Below, piece by piece: positions 24,956 to 33,454 of a stretch of 64,000 nucleotides of DNA. The notes beneath the pieces are model-generated. The model saw nothing but the letters and a program-made list of their open reading frames with translations, made no database searches and was not told where the DNA came from. The position numbers were made by a program, and so were the translations under genes. The stretch is from Ktedonobacter sp. SOSP1-85 (lineage in GTDB: Bacteria > Chloroflexota > Ktedonobacteria > Ktedonobacterales > Ktedonobacteraceae), in the NCBI RefSeq assembly GCF_016587415.1, contig NZ_BNJI01000001.1, positions 3,201,501 to 3,265,500 of the forward strand. Direction: 5' to 3'. The first letter of the stretch is position 1; each line of letters opens with the position of its first letter.

Positions 24956-25299
24956 CGCCTTACTTCGATCTATACCATAAGCCTGATAGGTCGTCATCCA
25001 GGCGGCGTGGTTGCCAGGCTATAAGGCGCCGCGCATGTCTCTGCAACCAGGATTTTGCTACTCATCGCGTCATCGACTGGGAAGCTCCCACGGTCAAACT
25101 TTGCCCTCCACCTAATAGCCGCTGGAACGAATGAAGATAAGTATATTACATCTCCTGAGCGACGAAATGCAAAAAAGCAACATTGGAGAAGTTTTCCTGA
25201 CCGACTCGTGATAGATTGTCCCTAATGGCTCTTTGTATCCTCCAGTGATGGCCAGGGAAAGAGCTTAGGAATGTGATCATCGAAGCAAAGGAGAACCCA

Positions 25300-25932
25300 A
25301 TGAACTATCCGCAAATCGTCACGCGAGAAGAATGGCTTGCAGCCCGTAAGGAGCTATTGATCAAGGAAAAGGAAGCCACCCGTGCGCGAGACAGGCTCAA
25401 TGCCGAACGTCGCCAGTTGCCGATGGTCAGGATCGACAAGGAGTATCTCTTCGATGGCCCAGAAGGCAAGGTGAGCTTGCTCGACCTCTTTGATGGGCAC
25501 CGTCAGCTAATCGTATACCATTTCATGTTTGATCCAAGCTGGGACGAGGGTTGCCCAGGTTGCACGAACCTGGTTGACAACATTCCTGGCAATATAGCCC
25601 GTCTGCACGAAGGTGACACCTCATTGGTCCTGGTCTCACGTGCCCCATTGGCGAAGCTTGAGCCCTATAAGAAGCAGAAGAACTGGACCATTCCCTGGTT
25701 CTCCTCGTATGGGAGCGACTTCAACTATGACTTCGATGCCACAGCCGAGGGCGGCGAGGTACCTGGGATAAGTGTTTTCCTGCGCGATGGCGAGCAGATC
25801 TTTCACACATATTCGACGACGGGACGCGGCGTCGACATCCTCCTGGGGACATATAACTATCTTGACCTTACGCCTCTTGGACGGCAAGAGGAATGGGAGG
25901 AGGCCGTCAATCGCAGTGTTACTCCCGCTTAA
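25300..25932 (+). CDS. DUF899 family protein (thioredoxin-like fold)
   Basis: A 210-residue cytosolic protein of the DUF899 family, whose members have a thioredoxin-like fold and no firmly assigned reaction. Family hallmarks visible are REEWLAARKELLIKEKE, the RQLPMVRIDKEYLFDGPEG segment, FMFDPSWDEGCPGCT with a CPGC pair near residue 95, and the C-terminal GVDILLGTYNYLDLTP. ATG at 25300 is chosen because GCAAAGGAGAACCCA precedes it. It is a single gene, closed by a 28-bp hairpin and convergent with the anti-sigma-like gene. The CPGC pair suggests redox chemistry or metal binding, but that is inference. Confidence 0.85.
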   Translation: MNYPQIVTREEWLAARKELLIKEKEATRARDRLNAERRQLPMVRIDKEYLFDGPEGKVSLLDLFDGHRQLIVYHFMFDPSWDEGCPGCTNLVDNIPGNIARLHEGDTSLVLVSRAPLAKLEPYKKQKNWTIPWFSSYGSDFNYDFDATAEGGEVPGISVFLRDGEQIFHTYSTTGRGVDILLGTYNYLDLTPLGRQEEWEEAVNRSVTPA

Positions 25933-25956
25933 GGGTGATACGCCTCTACGACGCCC

Positions 25957-26019
25957 CAGGTAATAGTGCAATGTGGGTTGGCTGTCTTAGGCAGCCAACC
26001 CACATTGCACTATTACCTG
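25957..26019. terminator. 28-bp perfect hairpin between convergent genes
   Basis: Arms 25957-25984 and 25992-26019 are perfectly complementary over 28 bp. The outer arm begins CAGGTAATAG and the left flank (GATACGCCTCTACGACGCCC) looks like a degraded form of the flank at 6341. The tip GGGTTGGCTG is shared with the hairpins at 6918 and 55174. Confidence 0.78.
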
Positions 26020-26056
26020 AGCAAATGTCATACGCACGAGATTCTAAGCGAATGGT

Positions 26057-27103
26057 TTACACATTGATGTGGAAGACCCACTTGTAGGTATTACCCTTGG
26101 TAACGGTGATGGTCCATAGGCCATGATAGTGGCTCAGGTCGCTGTTGAAGCGGAAGACGAACTTCCCGCTCTCGTTGTTTCCCGCATAGTCGAAGCTCGT
26201 GATGTGATTGGTAGCGCTGGTCTGCATGTCAATTTGGGGTGTGACAGGTTTGCCAGAAGCCATTTTGACGGAAACTTCATTCAGGCCCGAGAGTTCAATC
26301 GTGGCCTGGGTCTTGCCAATTGTCGCTTTCTCCAGCGTGATGATCTGTCCCTGCGAGATTGCTTGCTGGTGCGGTGCTACGACTTCGCCCTGGTGATATG
26401 GTAGCTGAAAGTGGAAGGTTACTGTTTGCGTACTTCCGTTTTGCACCAGGTCCATCTTGAGCGTCAGATTGAGCGAGGTTGGCGTTCCAGTAATACTAGC
26501 ATCGCTGAAGGTCATAGACTGTGCCAGGATATGGTTCTCAACATCGCTTAACAACTGACCACTTGATGAAAGCTCAGTACCATCAGCGGTCGTGAGGCGT
26601 GGGTTGTTCAGCATAGAGTTATCATCAACAGGCGTGACGGTTGCGCCCAGCACAATATTATGGTCTTCAGCATATCCCTTCTCCAGCCTTACAGTGGCGT
26701 TCCCAACTTTCTGCGAAAGCTGGATATCACCGAAGGTGCTATACTTGATAGAATCTTTCGTGTTGTAGCTGCCTCCTTGGAGCAGGCTTTGCAGGAGTGG
26801 CGTGGCTGCGAAGGCGGAGGCCGTGGTCACGATCAGAAGCGCGGCAATCAGTGGCACCAGAACCGCTTTTCTGGTCAGTGCGAACCACCAGGAGCGTGTT
26901 TGTTCACGGAAAGGCACGACCGTGGGCTTCTGAAACGAGTGCTGGACATAGCGCATGCGCAGGTTCTGCCAGTTGACGTTATTGGGGACAGGCGAAGTGT
27001 TACCGAGGCTATCCAGTTCCTCAACCACGTGCATGAGTCTCTGGTCGGCTGCTGTCTCAAGTAAGTCATTATATGTTTGGATAAGTTTCTGTTGCTTCGA
27101 CAT
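26057..27103 (-). CDS. Membrane anti-sigma-like protein (DUF4179-like)
   Basis: A 348-residue single-pass membrane protein. Residues 1-75 are cytoplasmic and helical. A transmembrane helix lies at about 78-100 (AVLVPLIAALLIVTTASAFAA). The outer part is beta-rich with no named catalytic motif and resembles DUF4179-type extracellular domains that accompany ECF sigma factors. Its ATG overlaps the stop of the sigma gene as TAATG, so it is translationally coupled to it and is the likely anti-sigma factor. It is unrelated in its outer domain to the WD40-type partners of the other two sigma factors in this window. Confidence 0.7.
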   Translation of the reverse strand: MSKQQKLIQTYNDLLETAADQRLMHVVEELDSLGNTSPVPNNVNWQNLRMRYVQHSFQKPTVVPFREQTRSWWFALTRKAVLVPLIAALLIVTTASAFAATPLLQSLLQGGSYNTKDSIKYSTFGDIQLSQKVGNATVRLEKGYAEDHNIVLGATVTPVDDNSMLNNPRLTTADGTELSSSGQLLSDVENHILAQSMTFSDASITGTPTSLNLTLKMDLVQNGSTQTVTFHFQLPYHQGEVVAPHQQAISQGQIITLEKATIGKTQATIELSGLNEVSVKMASGKPVTPQIDMQTSATNHITSFDYAGNNESGKFVFRFNSDLSHYHGLWTITVTKGNTYKWVFHINV

Positions 27104-27672
27104 TATAGTTGCTCCTTGAGGCCTTGTAGGATACGGGTAAGCTGTTTGCGGACGGCGGCGGGACTCTTGCCGACAACCTGGGCGATTTCGCTGGCATTCA
27201 AGCCCGCCGAGAAACGCAAAGCGATCAGTTCGCGCTTGTGCGCATCGAGCTGCTCGACCAGCTTGCGCAGATGCATGCGGCGCTCGCGCAGGAGAAAGAT
27301 GCTTTCGGGATCTTCGTCACCTATGAGCTGCTCTGCCTCTGGCAAGCTATCCCAGGAGAAGGCAATTTTCTTCCTGCGGTAGGTATCGCTTACAGTGTGG
27401 AAGGCGATACGAAATAGCCAGGCCGCGAAGCTGCCACGCGCTTTATAATCCCCCAGCGAGATCATGGCTTTGAGAAAGACCTGTTGGGTGAGATCCGCTG
27501 CGTCTTCCTGACTCCCAATGCGCAGTAATAGGTAGCGATAGATGCGAGCTTTATAGTGCTGGTAGAGTGGCTCAAAAGCGACCGGGTCTGCTTTTGCCGC
27601 CTGCACAAGCGCTTCTTCCTCCCGTAGCTCCTCCGGCTGGTGCATTGCTGAAAAGGTGTAACCAGCTTGCAT
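27103..27672 (-). CDS. ECF-type RNA polymerase sigma factor
   Basis: A 189-residue ECF sigma factor. Region 2 spans about 30-100 (FEPLYQHYKARIYRYLLLR, SQEDAADLTQQVFLKA, AWLFRIAFHTVSDTYRR). Region 4 spans about 135-185 (LDAHKRELIALRFSAGLNASEIAQVVGKS, then PAAVRKQLTRILQGL). The ATG at 27672 follows AAGGAAATAATACAT; the ATG at codon 10 is an alternative. One base of its stop is shared with the start of the downstream membrane protein. It differs from the two WD40-linked sigma factors and represents a separate ECF group. Confidence 0.92.
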   Translation of the reverse strand: MQAGYTFSAMHQPEELREEEALVQAAKADPVAFEPLYQHYKARIYRYLLLRIGSQEDAADLTQQVFLKAMISLGDYKARGSFAAWLFRIAFHTVSDTYRRKKIAFSWDSLPEAEQLIGDEDPESIFLLRERRMHLRKLVEQLDAHKRELIALRFSAGLNASEIAQVVGKSPAAVRKQLTRILQGLKEQL

Positions 27673-27941
27673 ATGTATTATTTCCTTGGATAAGAGTGAT
27701 GTTTTTGCAAACAGAAGTTTTGAGGCCTCAAAGTTCTTCCATTTATAATGACGCCGCTTTATGGAAAGTGGGACATCTGGCCGCGTTTTTCATTTACCTC
27801 TGATTGTAGTTGTCTGTGCCAGTAGAGCCAAGTTTTGGCTAAAAAGGGGATCTGATACTAGCAGGCAAAAATTGAAGAATGAGGATTAGGGATTAGTCAT
27901 GTATAGTCTGCGACCAGATAAAGGTGCAATGTGGGCTGGTT

Positions 27942-28952
27942 CTACTTCAGTAATAATCTGGCCCACTTGGGGGATGGAAAAGACCAGTGACGAGCTGCCC
28001 AGAACATCAGGACGCCCAGTTGCTGGCGCTGAAAGCGGCGTAAACGGGGAAGGCTGGGTACTTCAGGCTGCCAGGCTCGCCGGGCAAAAAAGGTGAGCCA
28101 CCAGGCAAGAGCACCTTCAATGGCTTCTGTGCGCAAGGGAAATTGTTCTCCATACCATTTTATTACTTGTTCGGGAGAAGGCCCATTTTCGACGGTCACA
28201 CTCTGAGCAAAGGCAACAATATCCCACTCTGGTCGCCCTAGCTGAATGGAGGGCCAATCGAATAGATACAAACGCCCCTGGTTAAAGCGTAAATTATCTG
28301 AGCGTAAATCACCATGCAGAATGGCATATGGACCTTCTGTGAGCGCTGGTAGCTTCAGTGCAGTCTCAATGGTGGGAGAAATTTTTCGCAGCCAGGCCAA
28401 TGCCTGGGAGGCTTCTGCACCTGTAAAGGCCGCGATCGTTTGAAAGTCTTGAGACTCTTGAGCCGCCTGAGTCCAATTCTCCTGCGCTAAGCCTTCCTGA
28501 GGTTGAGAGAGCCACACGGGAGGCTGAGTGCCAAGCAATGCTTTATGGTAATTGGCCAGGGCATGCGTGATGGCACGAGCTTTCCCAGGTGTCCAGGGCG
28601 GAACACTCTGTGGACCAAGATCCTCCAGGATTAGCACGTGCCAGTCAGCATGCTGAATGGTTGCGTATAAACGGGGCATCCATCTGTCCAACACAGGTGC
28701 AAGGTCTTGATAGACACGCTCCTCAGAGCGTAGCGCGTTTTTCATGAAGGTATTAGATTCCTGGTAGGTGCCCTTTAAAAAGGCCCGCCGTCCATCCTCT
28801 AACACAAGGCGATAGGTTGGTGTTGGTCCATATCCACCCCAGACACGTGTTGCTCGTGTTACGGGGGAACCTAACGTGCTATCGATTTGCTGGCGTACTT
28901 CTTTGGGAATTTCCCTCCAGGGAATCTTAACTTCTACACCTGTTCGAGACAT
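27942..28952 (-). CDS. Aminoglycoside phosphotransferase (APH)-family kinase
   Basis: A 336-residue protein with the APH/choline-kinase fold. The nucleotide-binding N-lobe includes RRAFLKGTYQES, where the Lys fits the ATP-binding position. The catalytic loop is AILHGDLRSDNLRF near residue 213, and the metal-binding motif is LYLFDWPSIQLGRPEWDI. The fold phosphorylates small alcohols or antibiotics, and the substrate cannot be read from the sequence; resistance should not be assumed. It is transcribed alone on the minus strand with a weak ribosome-binding site. No strong terminator follows, but a half-arm-like stretch GTGCAATGTGGG at 27923-27934 resembles the hairpin arm at 25957. Confidence 0.8.
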   Translation of the reverse strand: MSRTGVEVKIPWREIPKEVRQQIDSTLGSPVTRATRVWGGYGPTPTYRLVLEDGRRAFLKGTYQESNTFMKNALRSEERVYQDLAPVLDRWMPRLYATIQHADWHVLILEDLGPQSVPPWTPGKARAITHALANYHKALLGTQPPVWLSQPQEGLAQENWTQAAQESQDFQTIAAFTGAEASQALAWLRKISPTIETALKLPALTEGPYAILHGDLRSDNLRFNQGRLYLFDWPSIQLGRPEWDIVAFAQSVTVENGPSPEQVIKWYGEQFPLRTEAIEGALAWWLTFFARRAWQPEVPSLPRLRRFQRQQLGVLMFWAARHWSFPSPKWARLLLK

Positions 28953-29137
28953 CTCTTTCTCACCCCAAGCATATTTTTTCTGAAGTATACCGTATTTTAT
29001 TCCCTTATGTTGTGAGTAAGTTCTTTAGTGAACTGATGGGGAAGCTAAGATGCCACGAAGAAAAAACCATTTCCGCTTTTTACTCATCAGGAGGGAATAA
29101 GTATATAGAGAGATAAAAATATTGAGGAGAAACATTC

Positions 29138-29545
29138 ATGCAAACAGCCACACAAATGGCTTCAGGTTCGAAAACGCAACTCTGGATTGGACGTATCTTG
29201 ACGGTGCTAGCAGTTCTGTTTTTGCTTTTCGATGGTGTAACACACGTACTGCAAATTCCCCCGGTCATGGATGCATTCAAGCAGCTTGGATACCCTGCGA
29301 GCGTCGCGCTTGAGATCGGAATTGTGGAACTTGTGTGCCTGGTCCTCTATATCATTCCATTCACCTCTGTTCTTGGTGCCATCCTGCTGACTGGCTATCT
29401 TGGAGGCGCCGTTGCTACCAACCTGCGCATCGATGCTCCACTCTTTAGTAATGTTCTCTTCCCGGTCTATGTCGGCCTGTTTATCTGGGGAGGACTGTAC
29501 CTGCGCAATGAGCGGCTGTGCGCCCTCTTTCCTCTGCAAAAGTAA
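29138..29545 (+). CDS. DoxX-like four-helix membrane protein
   Basis: A 135-residue inner-membrane protein with four hydrophobic helices: about 17-38, 58-76, 78-98 and 106-124. The pattern GRILTVLAVLFLLFDGVTH, then LGYPASVALEIGIVEL, then GAILLTGYLGGAVA, then FIWGGLYLRNERL is that of DoxX-like proteins. Their function is generally unproven, although some DoxX members belong to quinone or thiosulfate-related oxidoreductase complexes. GAGGAGA lies 7 bases before the ATG. It is convergent with a quinone oxidoreductase gene across a 32-bp inverted repeat, which makes a redox link tempting but unproven. Confidence 0.8.
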   Translation: MQTATQMASGSKTQLWIGRILTVLAVLFLLFDGVTHVLQIPPVMDAFKQLGYPASVALEIGIVELVCLVLYIIPFTSVLGAILLTGYLGGAVATNLRIDAPLFSNVLFPVYVGLFIWGGLYLRNERLCALFPLQK

Positions 29546-29634
29546 TCGGGCATGGTTCGAAACGTCATGCGCTGCTAAGGCAGCGTACCACTCCGAATGA
29601 AACGCGAGTACTAGAGTTTTTCGGAGGCGTTTCG

Positions 29635-29721
29635 GAAGACGCTGCTAAAGCACGCGTCTACATATCCTGGCACGGGTGTCTCGTATCATGATATGTAGAC
29701 GCGTGCTTTAGCAGCGTCTTC
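29635..29721. repeat. 32-bp inverted repeat with 23-nt loop, copy 1
   Basis: Perfect arms 29635-29666 and 29690-29721. The loop, including CACGGGTGTCTCG, recurs in reverse orientation in the related element at 33455-33535. It lies between the convergent DoxX and quinone oxidoreductase genes. Confidence 0.85.
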
Positions 29722-29738
29722 TCCTTCTACACACGTAG

Positions 29739-30719
29739 CTAAAGCTTACCTGTGGTCTGACCTGTTTCCAGGCGGCGGTGAGCCTCACCGGCCTGTTCCA
29801 GTGGTAGAATATCAGTGATATCGATCTTTACCTGAGAGTGGGCGATCAGTTCGAGGGAGCGACGCGCGGTATCAGCAACGAGGTGGGGATCTGATACGCT
29901 CAATGCGCCAATGCTATAGCCCATGATGGCCTTGCTCTCGACAAGAAAGTTGCCAGGATTCTGTGGCAGACTCTGGCCTCGCCCCTGTTCATCGTTGGCG
30001 TTCCCGAAGATGACGAGACGCCCAAATGGCGCAAGAACTGTGAGGCTCTGACTGCGTACTGGCTCACCGATCGCCTCTAGTACGACATCAACCCCGCGTC
30101 CATGCGTGAGGTCTTGTGTTTTTTTGATAAAATCATCACGCAGGATGACATGGTCGTAGCCAAAGGATCTAGCGTAGTCGGCTTTCTTCTGACTGCTTAC
30201 TGTGCCAATGACCAGGCCAGCATCCAGGTGCTTGGCTATCTGTCCCGCGATGCTCCCCACACCACCTGCTGCTGCGTGAACAAGGATTGTTTCACCTGGT
30301 TGTAGATGCGCGAGCCGCACAAGCATATCATAAGCTGTTGGCACGATGGTTGGAAAACCCGCCGCCGTGGCGAGATCAATCTCTTCACTGGCCTCGTCGA
30401 GGGGGAAGGTGAGCGTGGCCTGAGCCAGTGCCACCTCGGCATAACCACCGCTCAACGTCAGCGCGGCGACTGGTTGCCCCACGCGCAAGCCTTCGACCCC
30501 TTCGCCAAGCGCATGAATGTGCCCTGAGACTTCAAGGCCGGGAATGAATGGGAGTTCTTCGCTGTGCCGTCCTCCGCGCCGTGCCATCGTCTCGGCAAAA
30601 TTCACACCCATGTAGGCTACTTTAATTGCGACCTGTCCAGGTCCGGGCTTGGGCTCCGGCACTTCACCGATCCGCAATACTTCGGGTCCACCAAAGGCCG
30701 TAATCAAATTGGCTTTCAT
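29739..30719 (-). CDS. NADPH:quinone oxidoreductase / zinc-type alcohol dehydrogenase-like protein
   Basis: A 326-residue medium-chain dehydrogenase/reductase of the quinone oxidoreductase (QOR) branch. The N-terminal GroES-like fold contains VAYMGVNFAETMARRG and the typical PGLEVSGHIHALGEGV. The zinc-binding Cys cluster of alcohol dehydrogenases is absent, as expected for QOR. The Rossmann domain has AAAGGVGSIAGQIAKHL near residue 150 and binds NADPH. It probably reduces quinones or enones. GAAGGAG precedes the ATG. It lies 45 bp downstream of the F420-reductase-like gene on the same strand, so the two are probably one operon. Confidence 0.87.
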   Translation of the reverse strand: MKANLITAFGGPEVLRIGEVPEPKPGPGQVAIKVAYMGVNFAETMARRGGRHSEELPFIPGLEVSGHIHALGEGVEGLRVGQPVAALTLSGGYAEVALAQATLTFPLDEASEEIDLATAAGFPTIVPTAYDMLVRLAHLQPGETILVHAAAGGVGSIAGQIAKHLDAGLVIGTVSSQKKADYARSFGYDHVILRDDFIKKTQDLTHGRGVDVVLEAIGEPVRSQSLTVLAPFGRLVIFGNANDEQGRGQSLPQNPGNFLVESKAIMGYSIGALSVSDPHLVADTARRSLELIAHSQVKIDITDILPLEQAGEAHRRLETGQTTGKL

Positions 30720-30763
30720 GTCTTTCTCCTTCAGAATCTATTCTATATAGTAACTACTCTCTG

Positions 30764-31423
30764 CTAGCGTGTTAGCATCTTGAACGCGACGTTATTGACT
30801 CCCTTGCCCTGGACAATAGCGAGGGTCCCCCAGAGCCGCAGAACACTATCCACTACATCGATTTGATCTATGTCGCCCAGGCGTACCGGTTGCAGTCCGA
30901 TCTCGGTAATGAGCTGCTCGACCGTCTTCATCGCATCCCCATCGGGGCCACAGTAGAACATGTCGGCCTGGATACCCTGATAATCTGGGTCAGCGAGATT
31001 TTGCCAGCTATAGGTATTGAAGGCCCGGTAGACCTGGGCATGTGGAGCATGTGATTGCAATATGTGGGCGCTATACAGTGCTGTTGTTGGCCATTGATGC
31101 GTCTGAGAGAACTTTTGATCGGGCGGATACCTATTGGCCGCATCGATGATAATTTTACCGTCTAACTGTTGCGCGTAGGTGGTAATAATCCCTTCAACAG
31201 CCTGCCCCGCGAGCGCGAGCACAACGATATCACCTTTTGCCAGGGCCTCCGCTGGGGAGCCGATGAAGACCTGCTCTCCTAAATCCTGGCGTAGAGCCTG
31301 CGCCCGCTCCGACGAGGGATTCTGTACGCCATAAGCAATGCTATGTCCGGCCTTCGCCCACTTGCGTCCCAATGTGCTCCCGATAGGTCCCGCACCCAGG
31401 ATAGTAATACTCAATGAAGACAT
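30764..31423 (-). CDS. NADPH-dependent F420 reductase-like oxidoreductase
   Basis: A 219-residue protein with an N-terminal Rossmann fold: ITILGAGPIGSTLGRKWAKAGH at residues 6-27, VVLALAGQAVEGII near 70, and the family's later IIDAANRYPP. It resembles the F420H2:NADP oxidoreductase (NPD) family and the related DUF-type reductases often found beside HxlR regulators. Its real coenzyme is not certain. A GAGGAAATTAAAT ribosome-binding region precedes the ATG. It heads a likely two-gene operon with the quinone oxidoreductase. Upstream are a TATAAT box and a palindrome matching one at the HxlR gene start, suggesting HxlR control. Confidence 0.82.
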   Translation of the reverse strand: MSSLSITILGAGPIGSTLGRKWAKAGHSIAYGVQNPSSERAQALRQDLGEQVFIGSPAEALAKGDIVVLALAGQAVEGIITTYAQQLDGKIIIDAANRYPPDQKFSQTHQWPTTALYSAHILQSHAPHAQVYRAFNTYSWQNLADPDYQGIQADMFYCGPDGDAMKTVEQLITEIGLQPVRLGDIDQIDVVDSVLRLWGTLAIVQGKGVNNVAFKMLTR

Positions 31424-31486
31424 ATTTAATTTCCTCTTCTTCTATATGTGCGCTTGAAGCGTCGTAAAACAGTGTTGTTATTGCAA

Positions 31487-31515
31487 ATTATAGAGAAGAA
31501 GCTTTCTTCTTGTAA
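31487..31515 (-). promoter_or_regulatory. Promoter of the F420-reductase-like gene
   Basis: On the minus strand TTACAA (31515-31510), 17 bp, TATAAT (31492-31487). The -35 hexamer is also read on the plus strand as TTGTAA, the -35 of a divergent promoter with TATAGT at 31534-31539. Confidence 0.45.
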
Positions 31516-31530
31516 GGAGTGACCGCAAAG

Positions 31531-31555
31531 TGATATAGTTACCTCTTGGTAACCA
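31531..31555. promoter_or_regulatory. HxlR-type operator, copy 1
   Basis: This 25-bp segment is identical in 23 positions to 33002-33026 at the HxlR gene start. Its core GTTACC-tctt-GGTAAC (31538-31553) is a perfect 6-4-6 palindrome. It lies between the divergent promoters for the reductase operon (minus) and, possibly, the membrane genes (plus). Confidence 0.6.
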
Positions 31556-31719
31556 TCATTTCCTGCTTTTTACTTGACTTTTTGTTTTGTTCAGCTAAAA
31601 ATACCAGCACAGTCAAGCCTGTTCGTATGGAAATAAATTAAGACATACATATTTGTACAGATGAGAGGAAACACTATTTTTAATTTATGGCTTGACGGCG
31701 TATAAGGGAGAATTACGTC

Positions 31720-32220
31720 ATGTGCAAAGCATTGCTTCTCTTGTCAGGCGTCAATGTTGTGTTATTGGGAGCTGATGAGATACTCTATGGTCTACTCGAT
31801 CTGACGAAACGGCCACAGCTTAACCAGGTTGACCAAATAATTAAGATATTTACCCTTGCTAGTCTCTTCATATCACTGGTCCTTCTTGGCATCTATGTAA
31901 TCCGCCAGATGATAGCTCAAGATAGACAACTCAGAAAGCAAGGGATAGTCAATATATCAAACATCAAACTCTGGCGCATGAAAAGCCCAAAGGTCAAGCC
32001 GTACAAGCGAGAGTCTATACTACAATTTGCCTTGTTCTTGAGCTTTCCCATCTTTGGCTTATTTCGACCTATAGCGGATTTGATGTACCTCTATGCAATG
32101 ACTCCTCCTAAATCTGTAACTCTCTTACATTGGGTTGGCATTCTTAGCATGCATCTATGTTTGCTCATTTACGCTATTCTCAACAAAGATCTTACCAAAG
32201 GGAGTAGTGCTTTGAGATAG
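31720..32220 (+). CDS. Hypothetical membrane protein
   Basis: A 166-residue protein with no family I recognise. About four hydrophobic segments are visible: residues 3-25, 43-63, 107-128 and 140-157. A basic loop lies between the second and third (MKSPKVKPYKRES). Base composition is more AT-rich than most genes of the window, as for the next gene, which hints at later acquisition of this pair. A possible promoter (TTGACT at 31574, followed by an A-rich -10 region near 31596) lies upstream. The shared operator at 31531 may also affect it. Confidence 0.6.
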   Translation: MCKALLLLSGVNVVLLGADEILYGLLDLTKRPQLNQVDQIIKIFTLASLFISLVLLGIYVIRQMIAQDRQLRKQGIVNISNIKLWRMKSPKVKPYKRESILQFALFLSFPIFGLFRPIADLMYLYAMTPPKSVTLLHWVGILSMHLCLLIYAILNKDLTKGSSALR

Positions 32221-32289
32221 TAAAGGTAGGTGCGTTTGAACAAATAGGCGGTGTAAAATAAATGATCCGTTTACTGGGAGAGAATCTAA

Positions 32290-32967
32290 ATGTTATCTGA
32301 ACAATGGCATTTTCTAGCGAGAATCACATGTATTTGCTTTATTGCCTGGCTCTCCCTGGTTGTTGTATACCACAAATTTGATAGCACATGGTGGGGGATT
32401 AGCATCTGGTGGTTTGCCATCTTTTTAACGCTCGTCGCAGTCGGCATTATGGTCCACTATAAACAATTCAATCCCCAGGTGAGAACCTCGAAAGTCATGC
32501 AGAATAGCTTGGTCTTTTATCTCATATTTTCACTTGTTGCTGGTGTACTGATGACCGAATCAACCTTTGGTCAGGCGCAAAGCTCGTATAGCTACTCGCA
32601 CACACGCACTGGGATGATTTTTAGTACCTATACTGGAAACAGGAACAGTCAAGAGGCAGAATCCGCCCATATAACAGAAAGCGGTTCTGGAGAAAGTAGT
32701 CATACAGGATCTAGCAGCGGTAAGGGGGCAGGTTATCTCTTTCTCATTTTGCTAATACTGGTCGCGTTGTTCGCTTCAGCTATCGTCCCTCATTTCTGGG
32801 TGATTGCCGGATTTATGACCATCGTGCTGCTTCTGCTCTTGACGATCAAAGAGTTTCGGAGGGCTTCGCTACGTGCTGGGGTGTTAGAAGCAAGAAGGCT
32901 AAGGAAACAGCGGAAAAAGGAGAAATCAAGGGAAGAGAGAAAGCGTAAGCGAACTACATATGCATAA
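32290..32967 (+). CDS. Hypothetical membrane protein with Ser-rich loop and basic tail
   Basis: A 225-residue membrane protein of unknown function. Three helices lie in the first 95 residues (at about 7-28, 33-55 and 73-92). A polar, serine-rich loop at about 97-150 follows (GSGESSHTGSSSGKGAG). Then come two closely spaced helices at about 152-198, and the protein ends in a very basic tail (RRLRKQRKKEKSREERKRKR) that should be cytoplasmic. It is AT-richer than neighbouring core genes. It follows the previous membrane protein by 69 bp in the same direction and precedes the HxlR gene by 49 bp, so the three could be co-transcribed, although the HxlR gene has its own promoter-like sequence. Confidence 0.6.
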   Translation: MLSEQWHFLARITCICFIAWLSLVVVYHKFDSTWWGISIWWFAIFLTLVAVGIMVHYKQFNPQVRTSKVMQNSLVFYLIFSLVAGVLMTESTFGQAQSSYSYSHTRTGMIFSTYTGNRNSQEAESAHITESGSGESSHTGSSSGKGAGYLFLILLILVALFASAIVPHFWVIAGFMTIVLLLLLTIKEFRRASLRAGVLEARRLRKQRKKEKSREERKRKRTTYA

Positions 32968-33001
32968 AGCACGTTCAGGTTTGGAGCTGTAGTTGAGGAT
33001 A

Positions 33002-33026
33002 TGATATAGTTACCTCATGGTTACCA
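33002..33026 (+). promoter_or_regulatory. HxlR-type operator, copy 2, overlapping its own start codon
   Basis: Nearly identical to 31531-31555. It contains TATAGT (33005-33010), preceded by TTGGAG at 32981-32986 (18-bp spacer), and it spans the ATG at 33017. Transcription would begin at or next to the start codon, consistent with a leaderless mRNA and with autoregulation. Confidence 0.55.
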
Positions 33027-33451
33027 GAAATAAAGTTGAAGAGCCGATTATTCGGCCAGATTGCCGCACGCGGCGTGGTCTTGAATTGATCGCGGACCAG
33101 TGGACGATGCTGGTCATCGTGGCCCTGGGCGAAGAGACAAGGCGTTTTAGCTATCTGCATGAGCATATCCAGGGCATCTCAAAGAAGATGCTGACGCAGA
33201 CGCTGCGCCACCTGGAGCGCAATGGCCTGGTCAAACGCGTGGTCTATCCCGTGATCCCGCCCATGGTAGAATACTCTTTGACACCCCTGGGCCGAACCCT
33301 TATCGAGCCAATCTGGGCGATCCGCGGGTGGTCGGAGCAGTACATCGACGAGGTTGAACGCAAGCGCGCCGAGTATGACCAGGTGGATAGAACCACTCTA
33401 CAAGACCAGATCATGACGCTTGTGCAGCAGCGGGGAGAGATATCCCATTAA
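33017..33451 (+). CDS. HxlR-family transcriptional regulator
   Basis: A 144-residue winged-helix regulator of the HxlR/DUF24 family. The conserved N-terminal Cys (RPDCRTRRGLELIADQWTML) is at about residue 15 and is the usual redox- or aldehyde-sensing site in this family. The DNA-binding helix is GISKKMLTQTLRHLERNGLVKR and the wing is VEYSLTPLGRTL. No ribosome-binding site lies before the ATG. Instead a promoter-like -10 box and a palindromic operator overlap the start, and a second operator copy precedes the F420-reductase-like operon. It probably controls itself and those oxidoreductases in response to an electrophile or oxidant; this is inference from site sharing. Confidence 0.9.
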   Translation: MVTRNKVEEPIIRPDCRTRRGLELIADQWTMLVIVALGEETRRFSYLHEHIQGISKKMLTQTLRHLERNGLVKRVVYPVIPPMVEYSLTPLGRTLIEPIWAIRGWSEQYIDEVERKRAEYDQVDRTTLQDQIMTLVQQRGEISH

Positions 33452-33454
33452 CCG

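Noticed and set aside
24913..25134. 73-codon open frame after purN
   Set aside because: It starts inside the terminator hairpin, is rich in Arg/Cys/Pro in an unstructured way, and has no good start context.
27942..28952. Aminoglycoside resistance gene
   Set aside because: Only the general APH fold motifs are seen; the family is broad and no substrate-specific features are recognisable.
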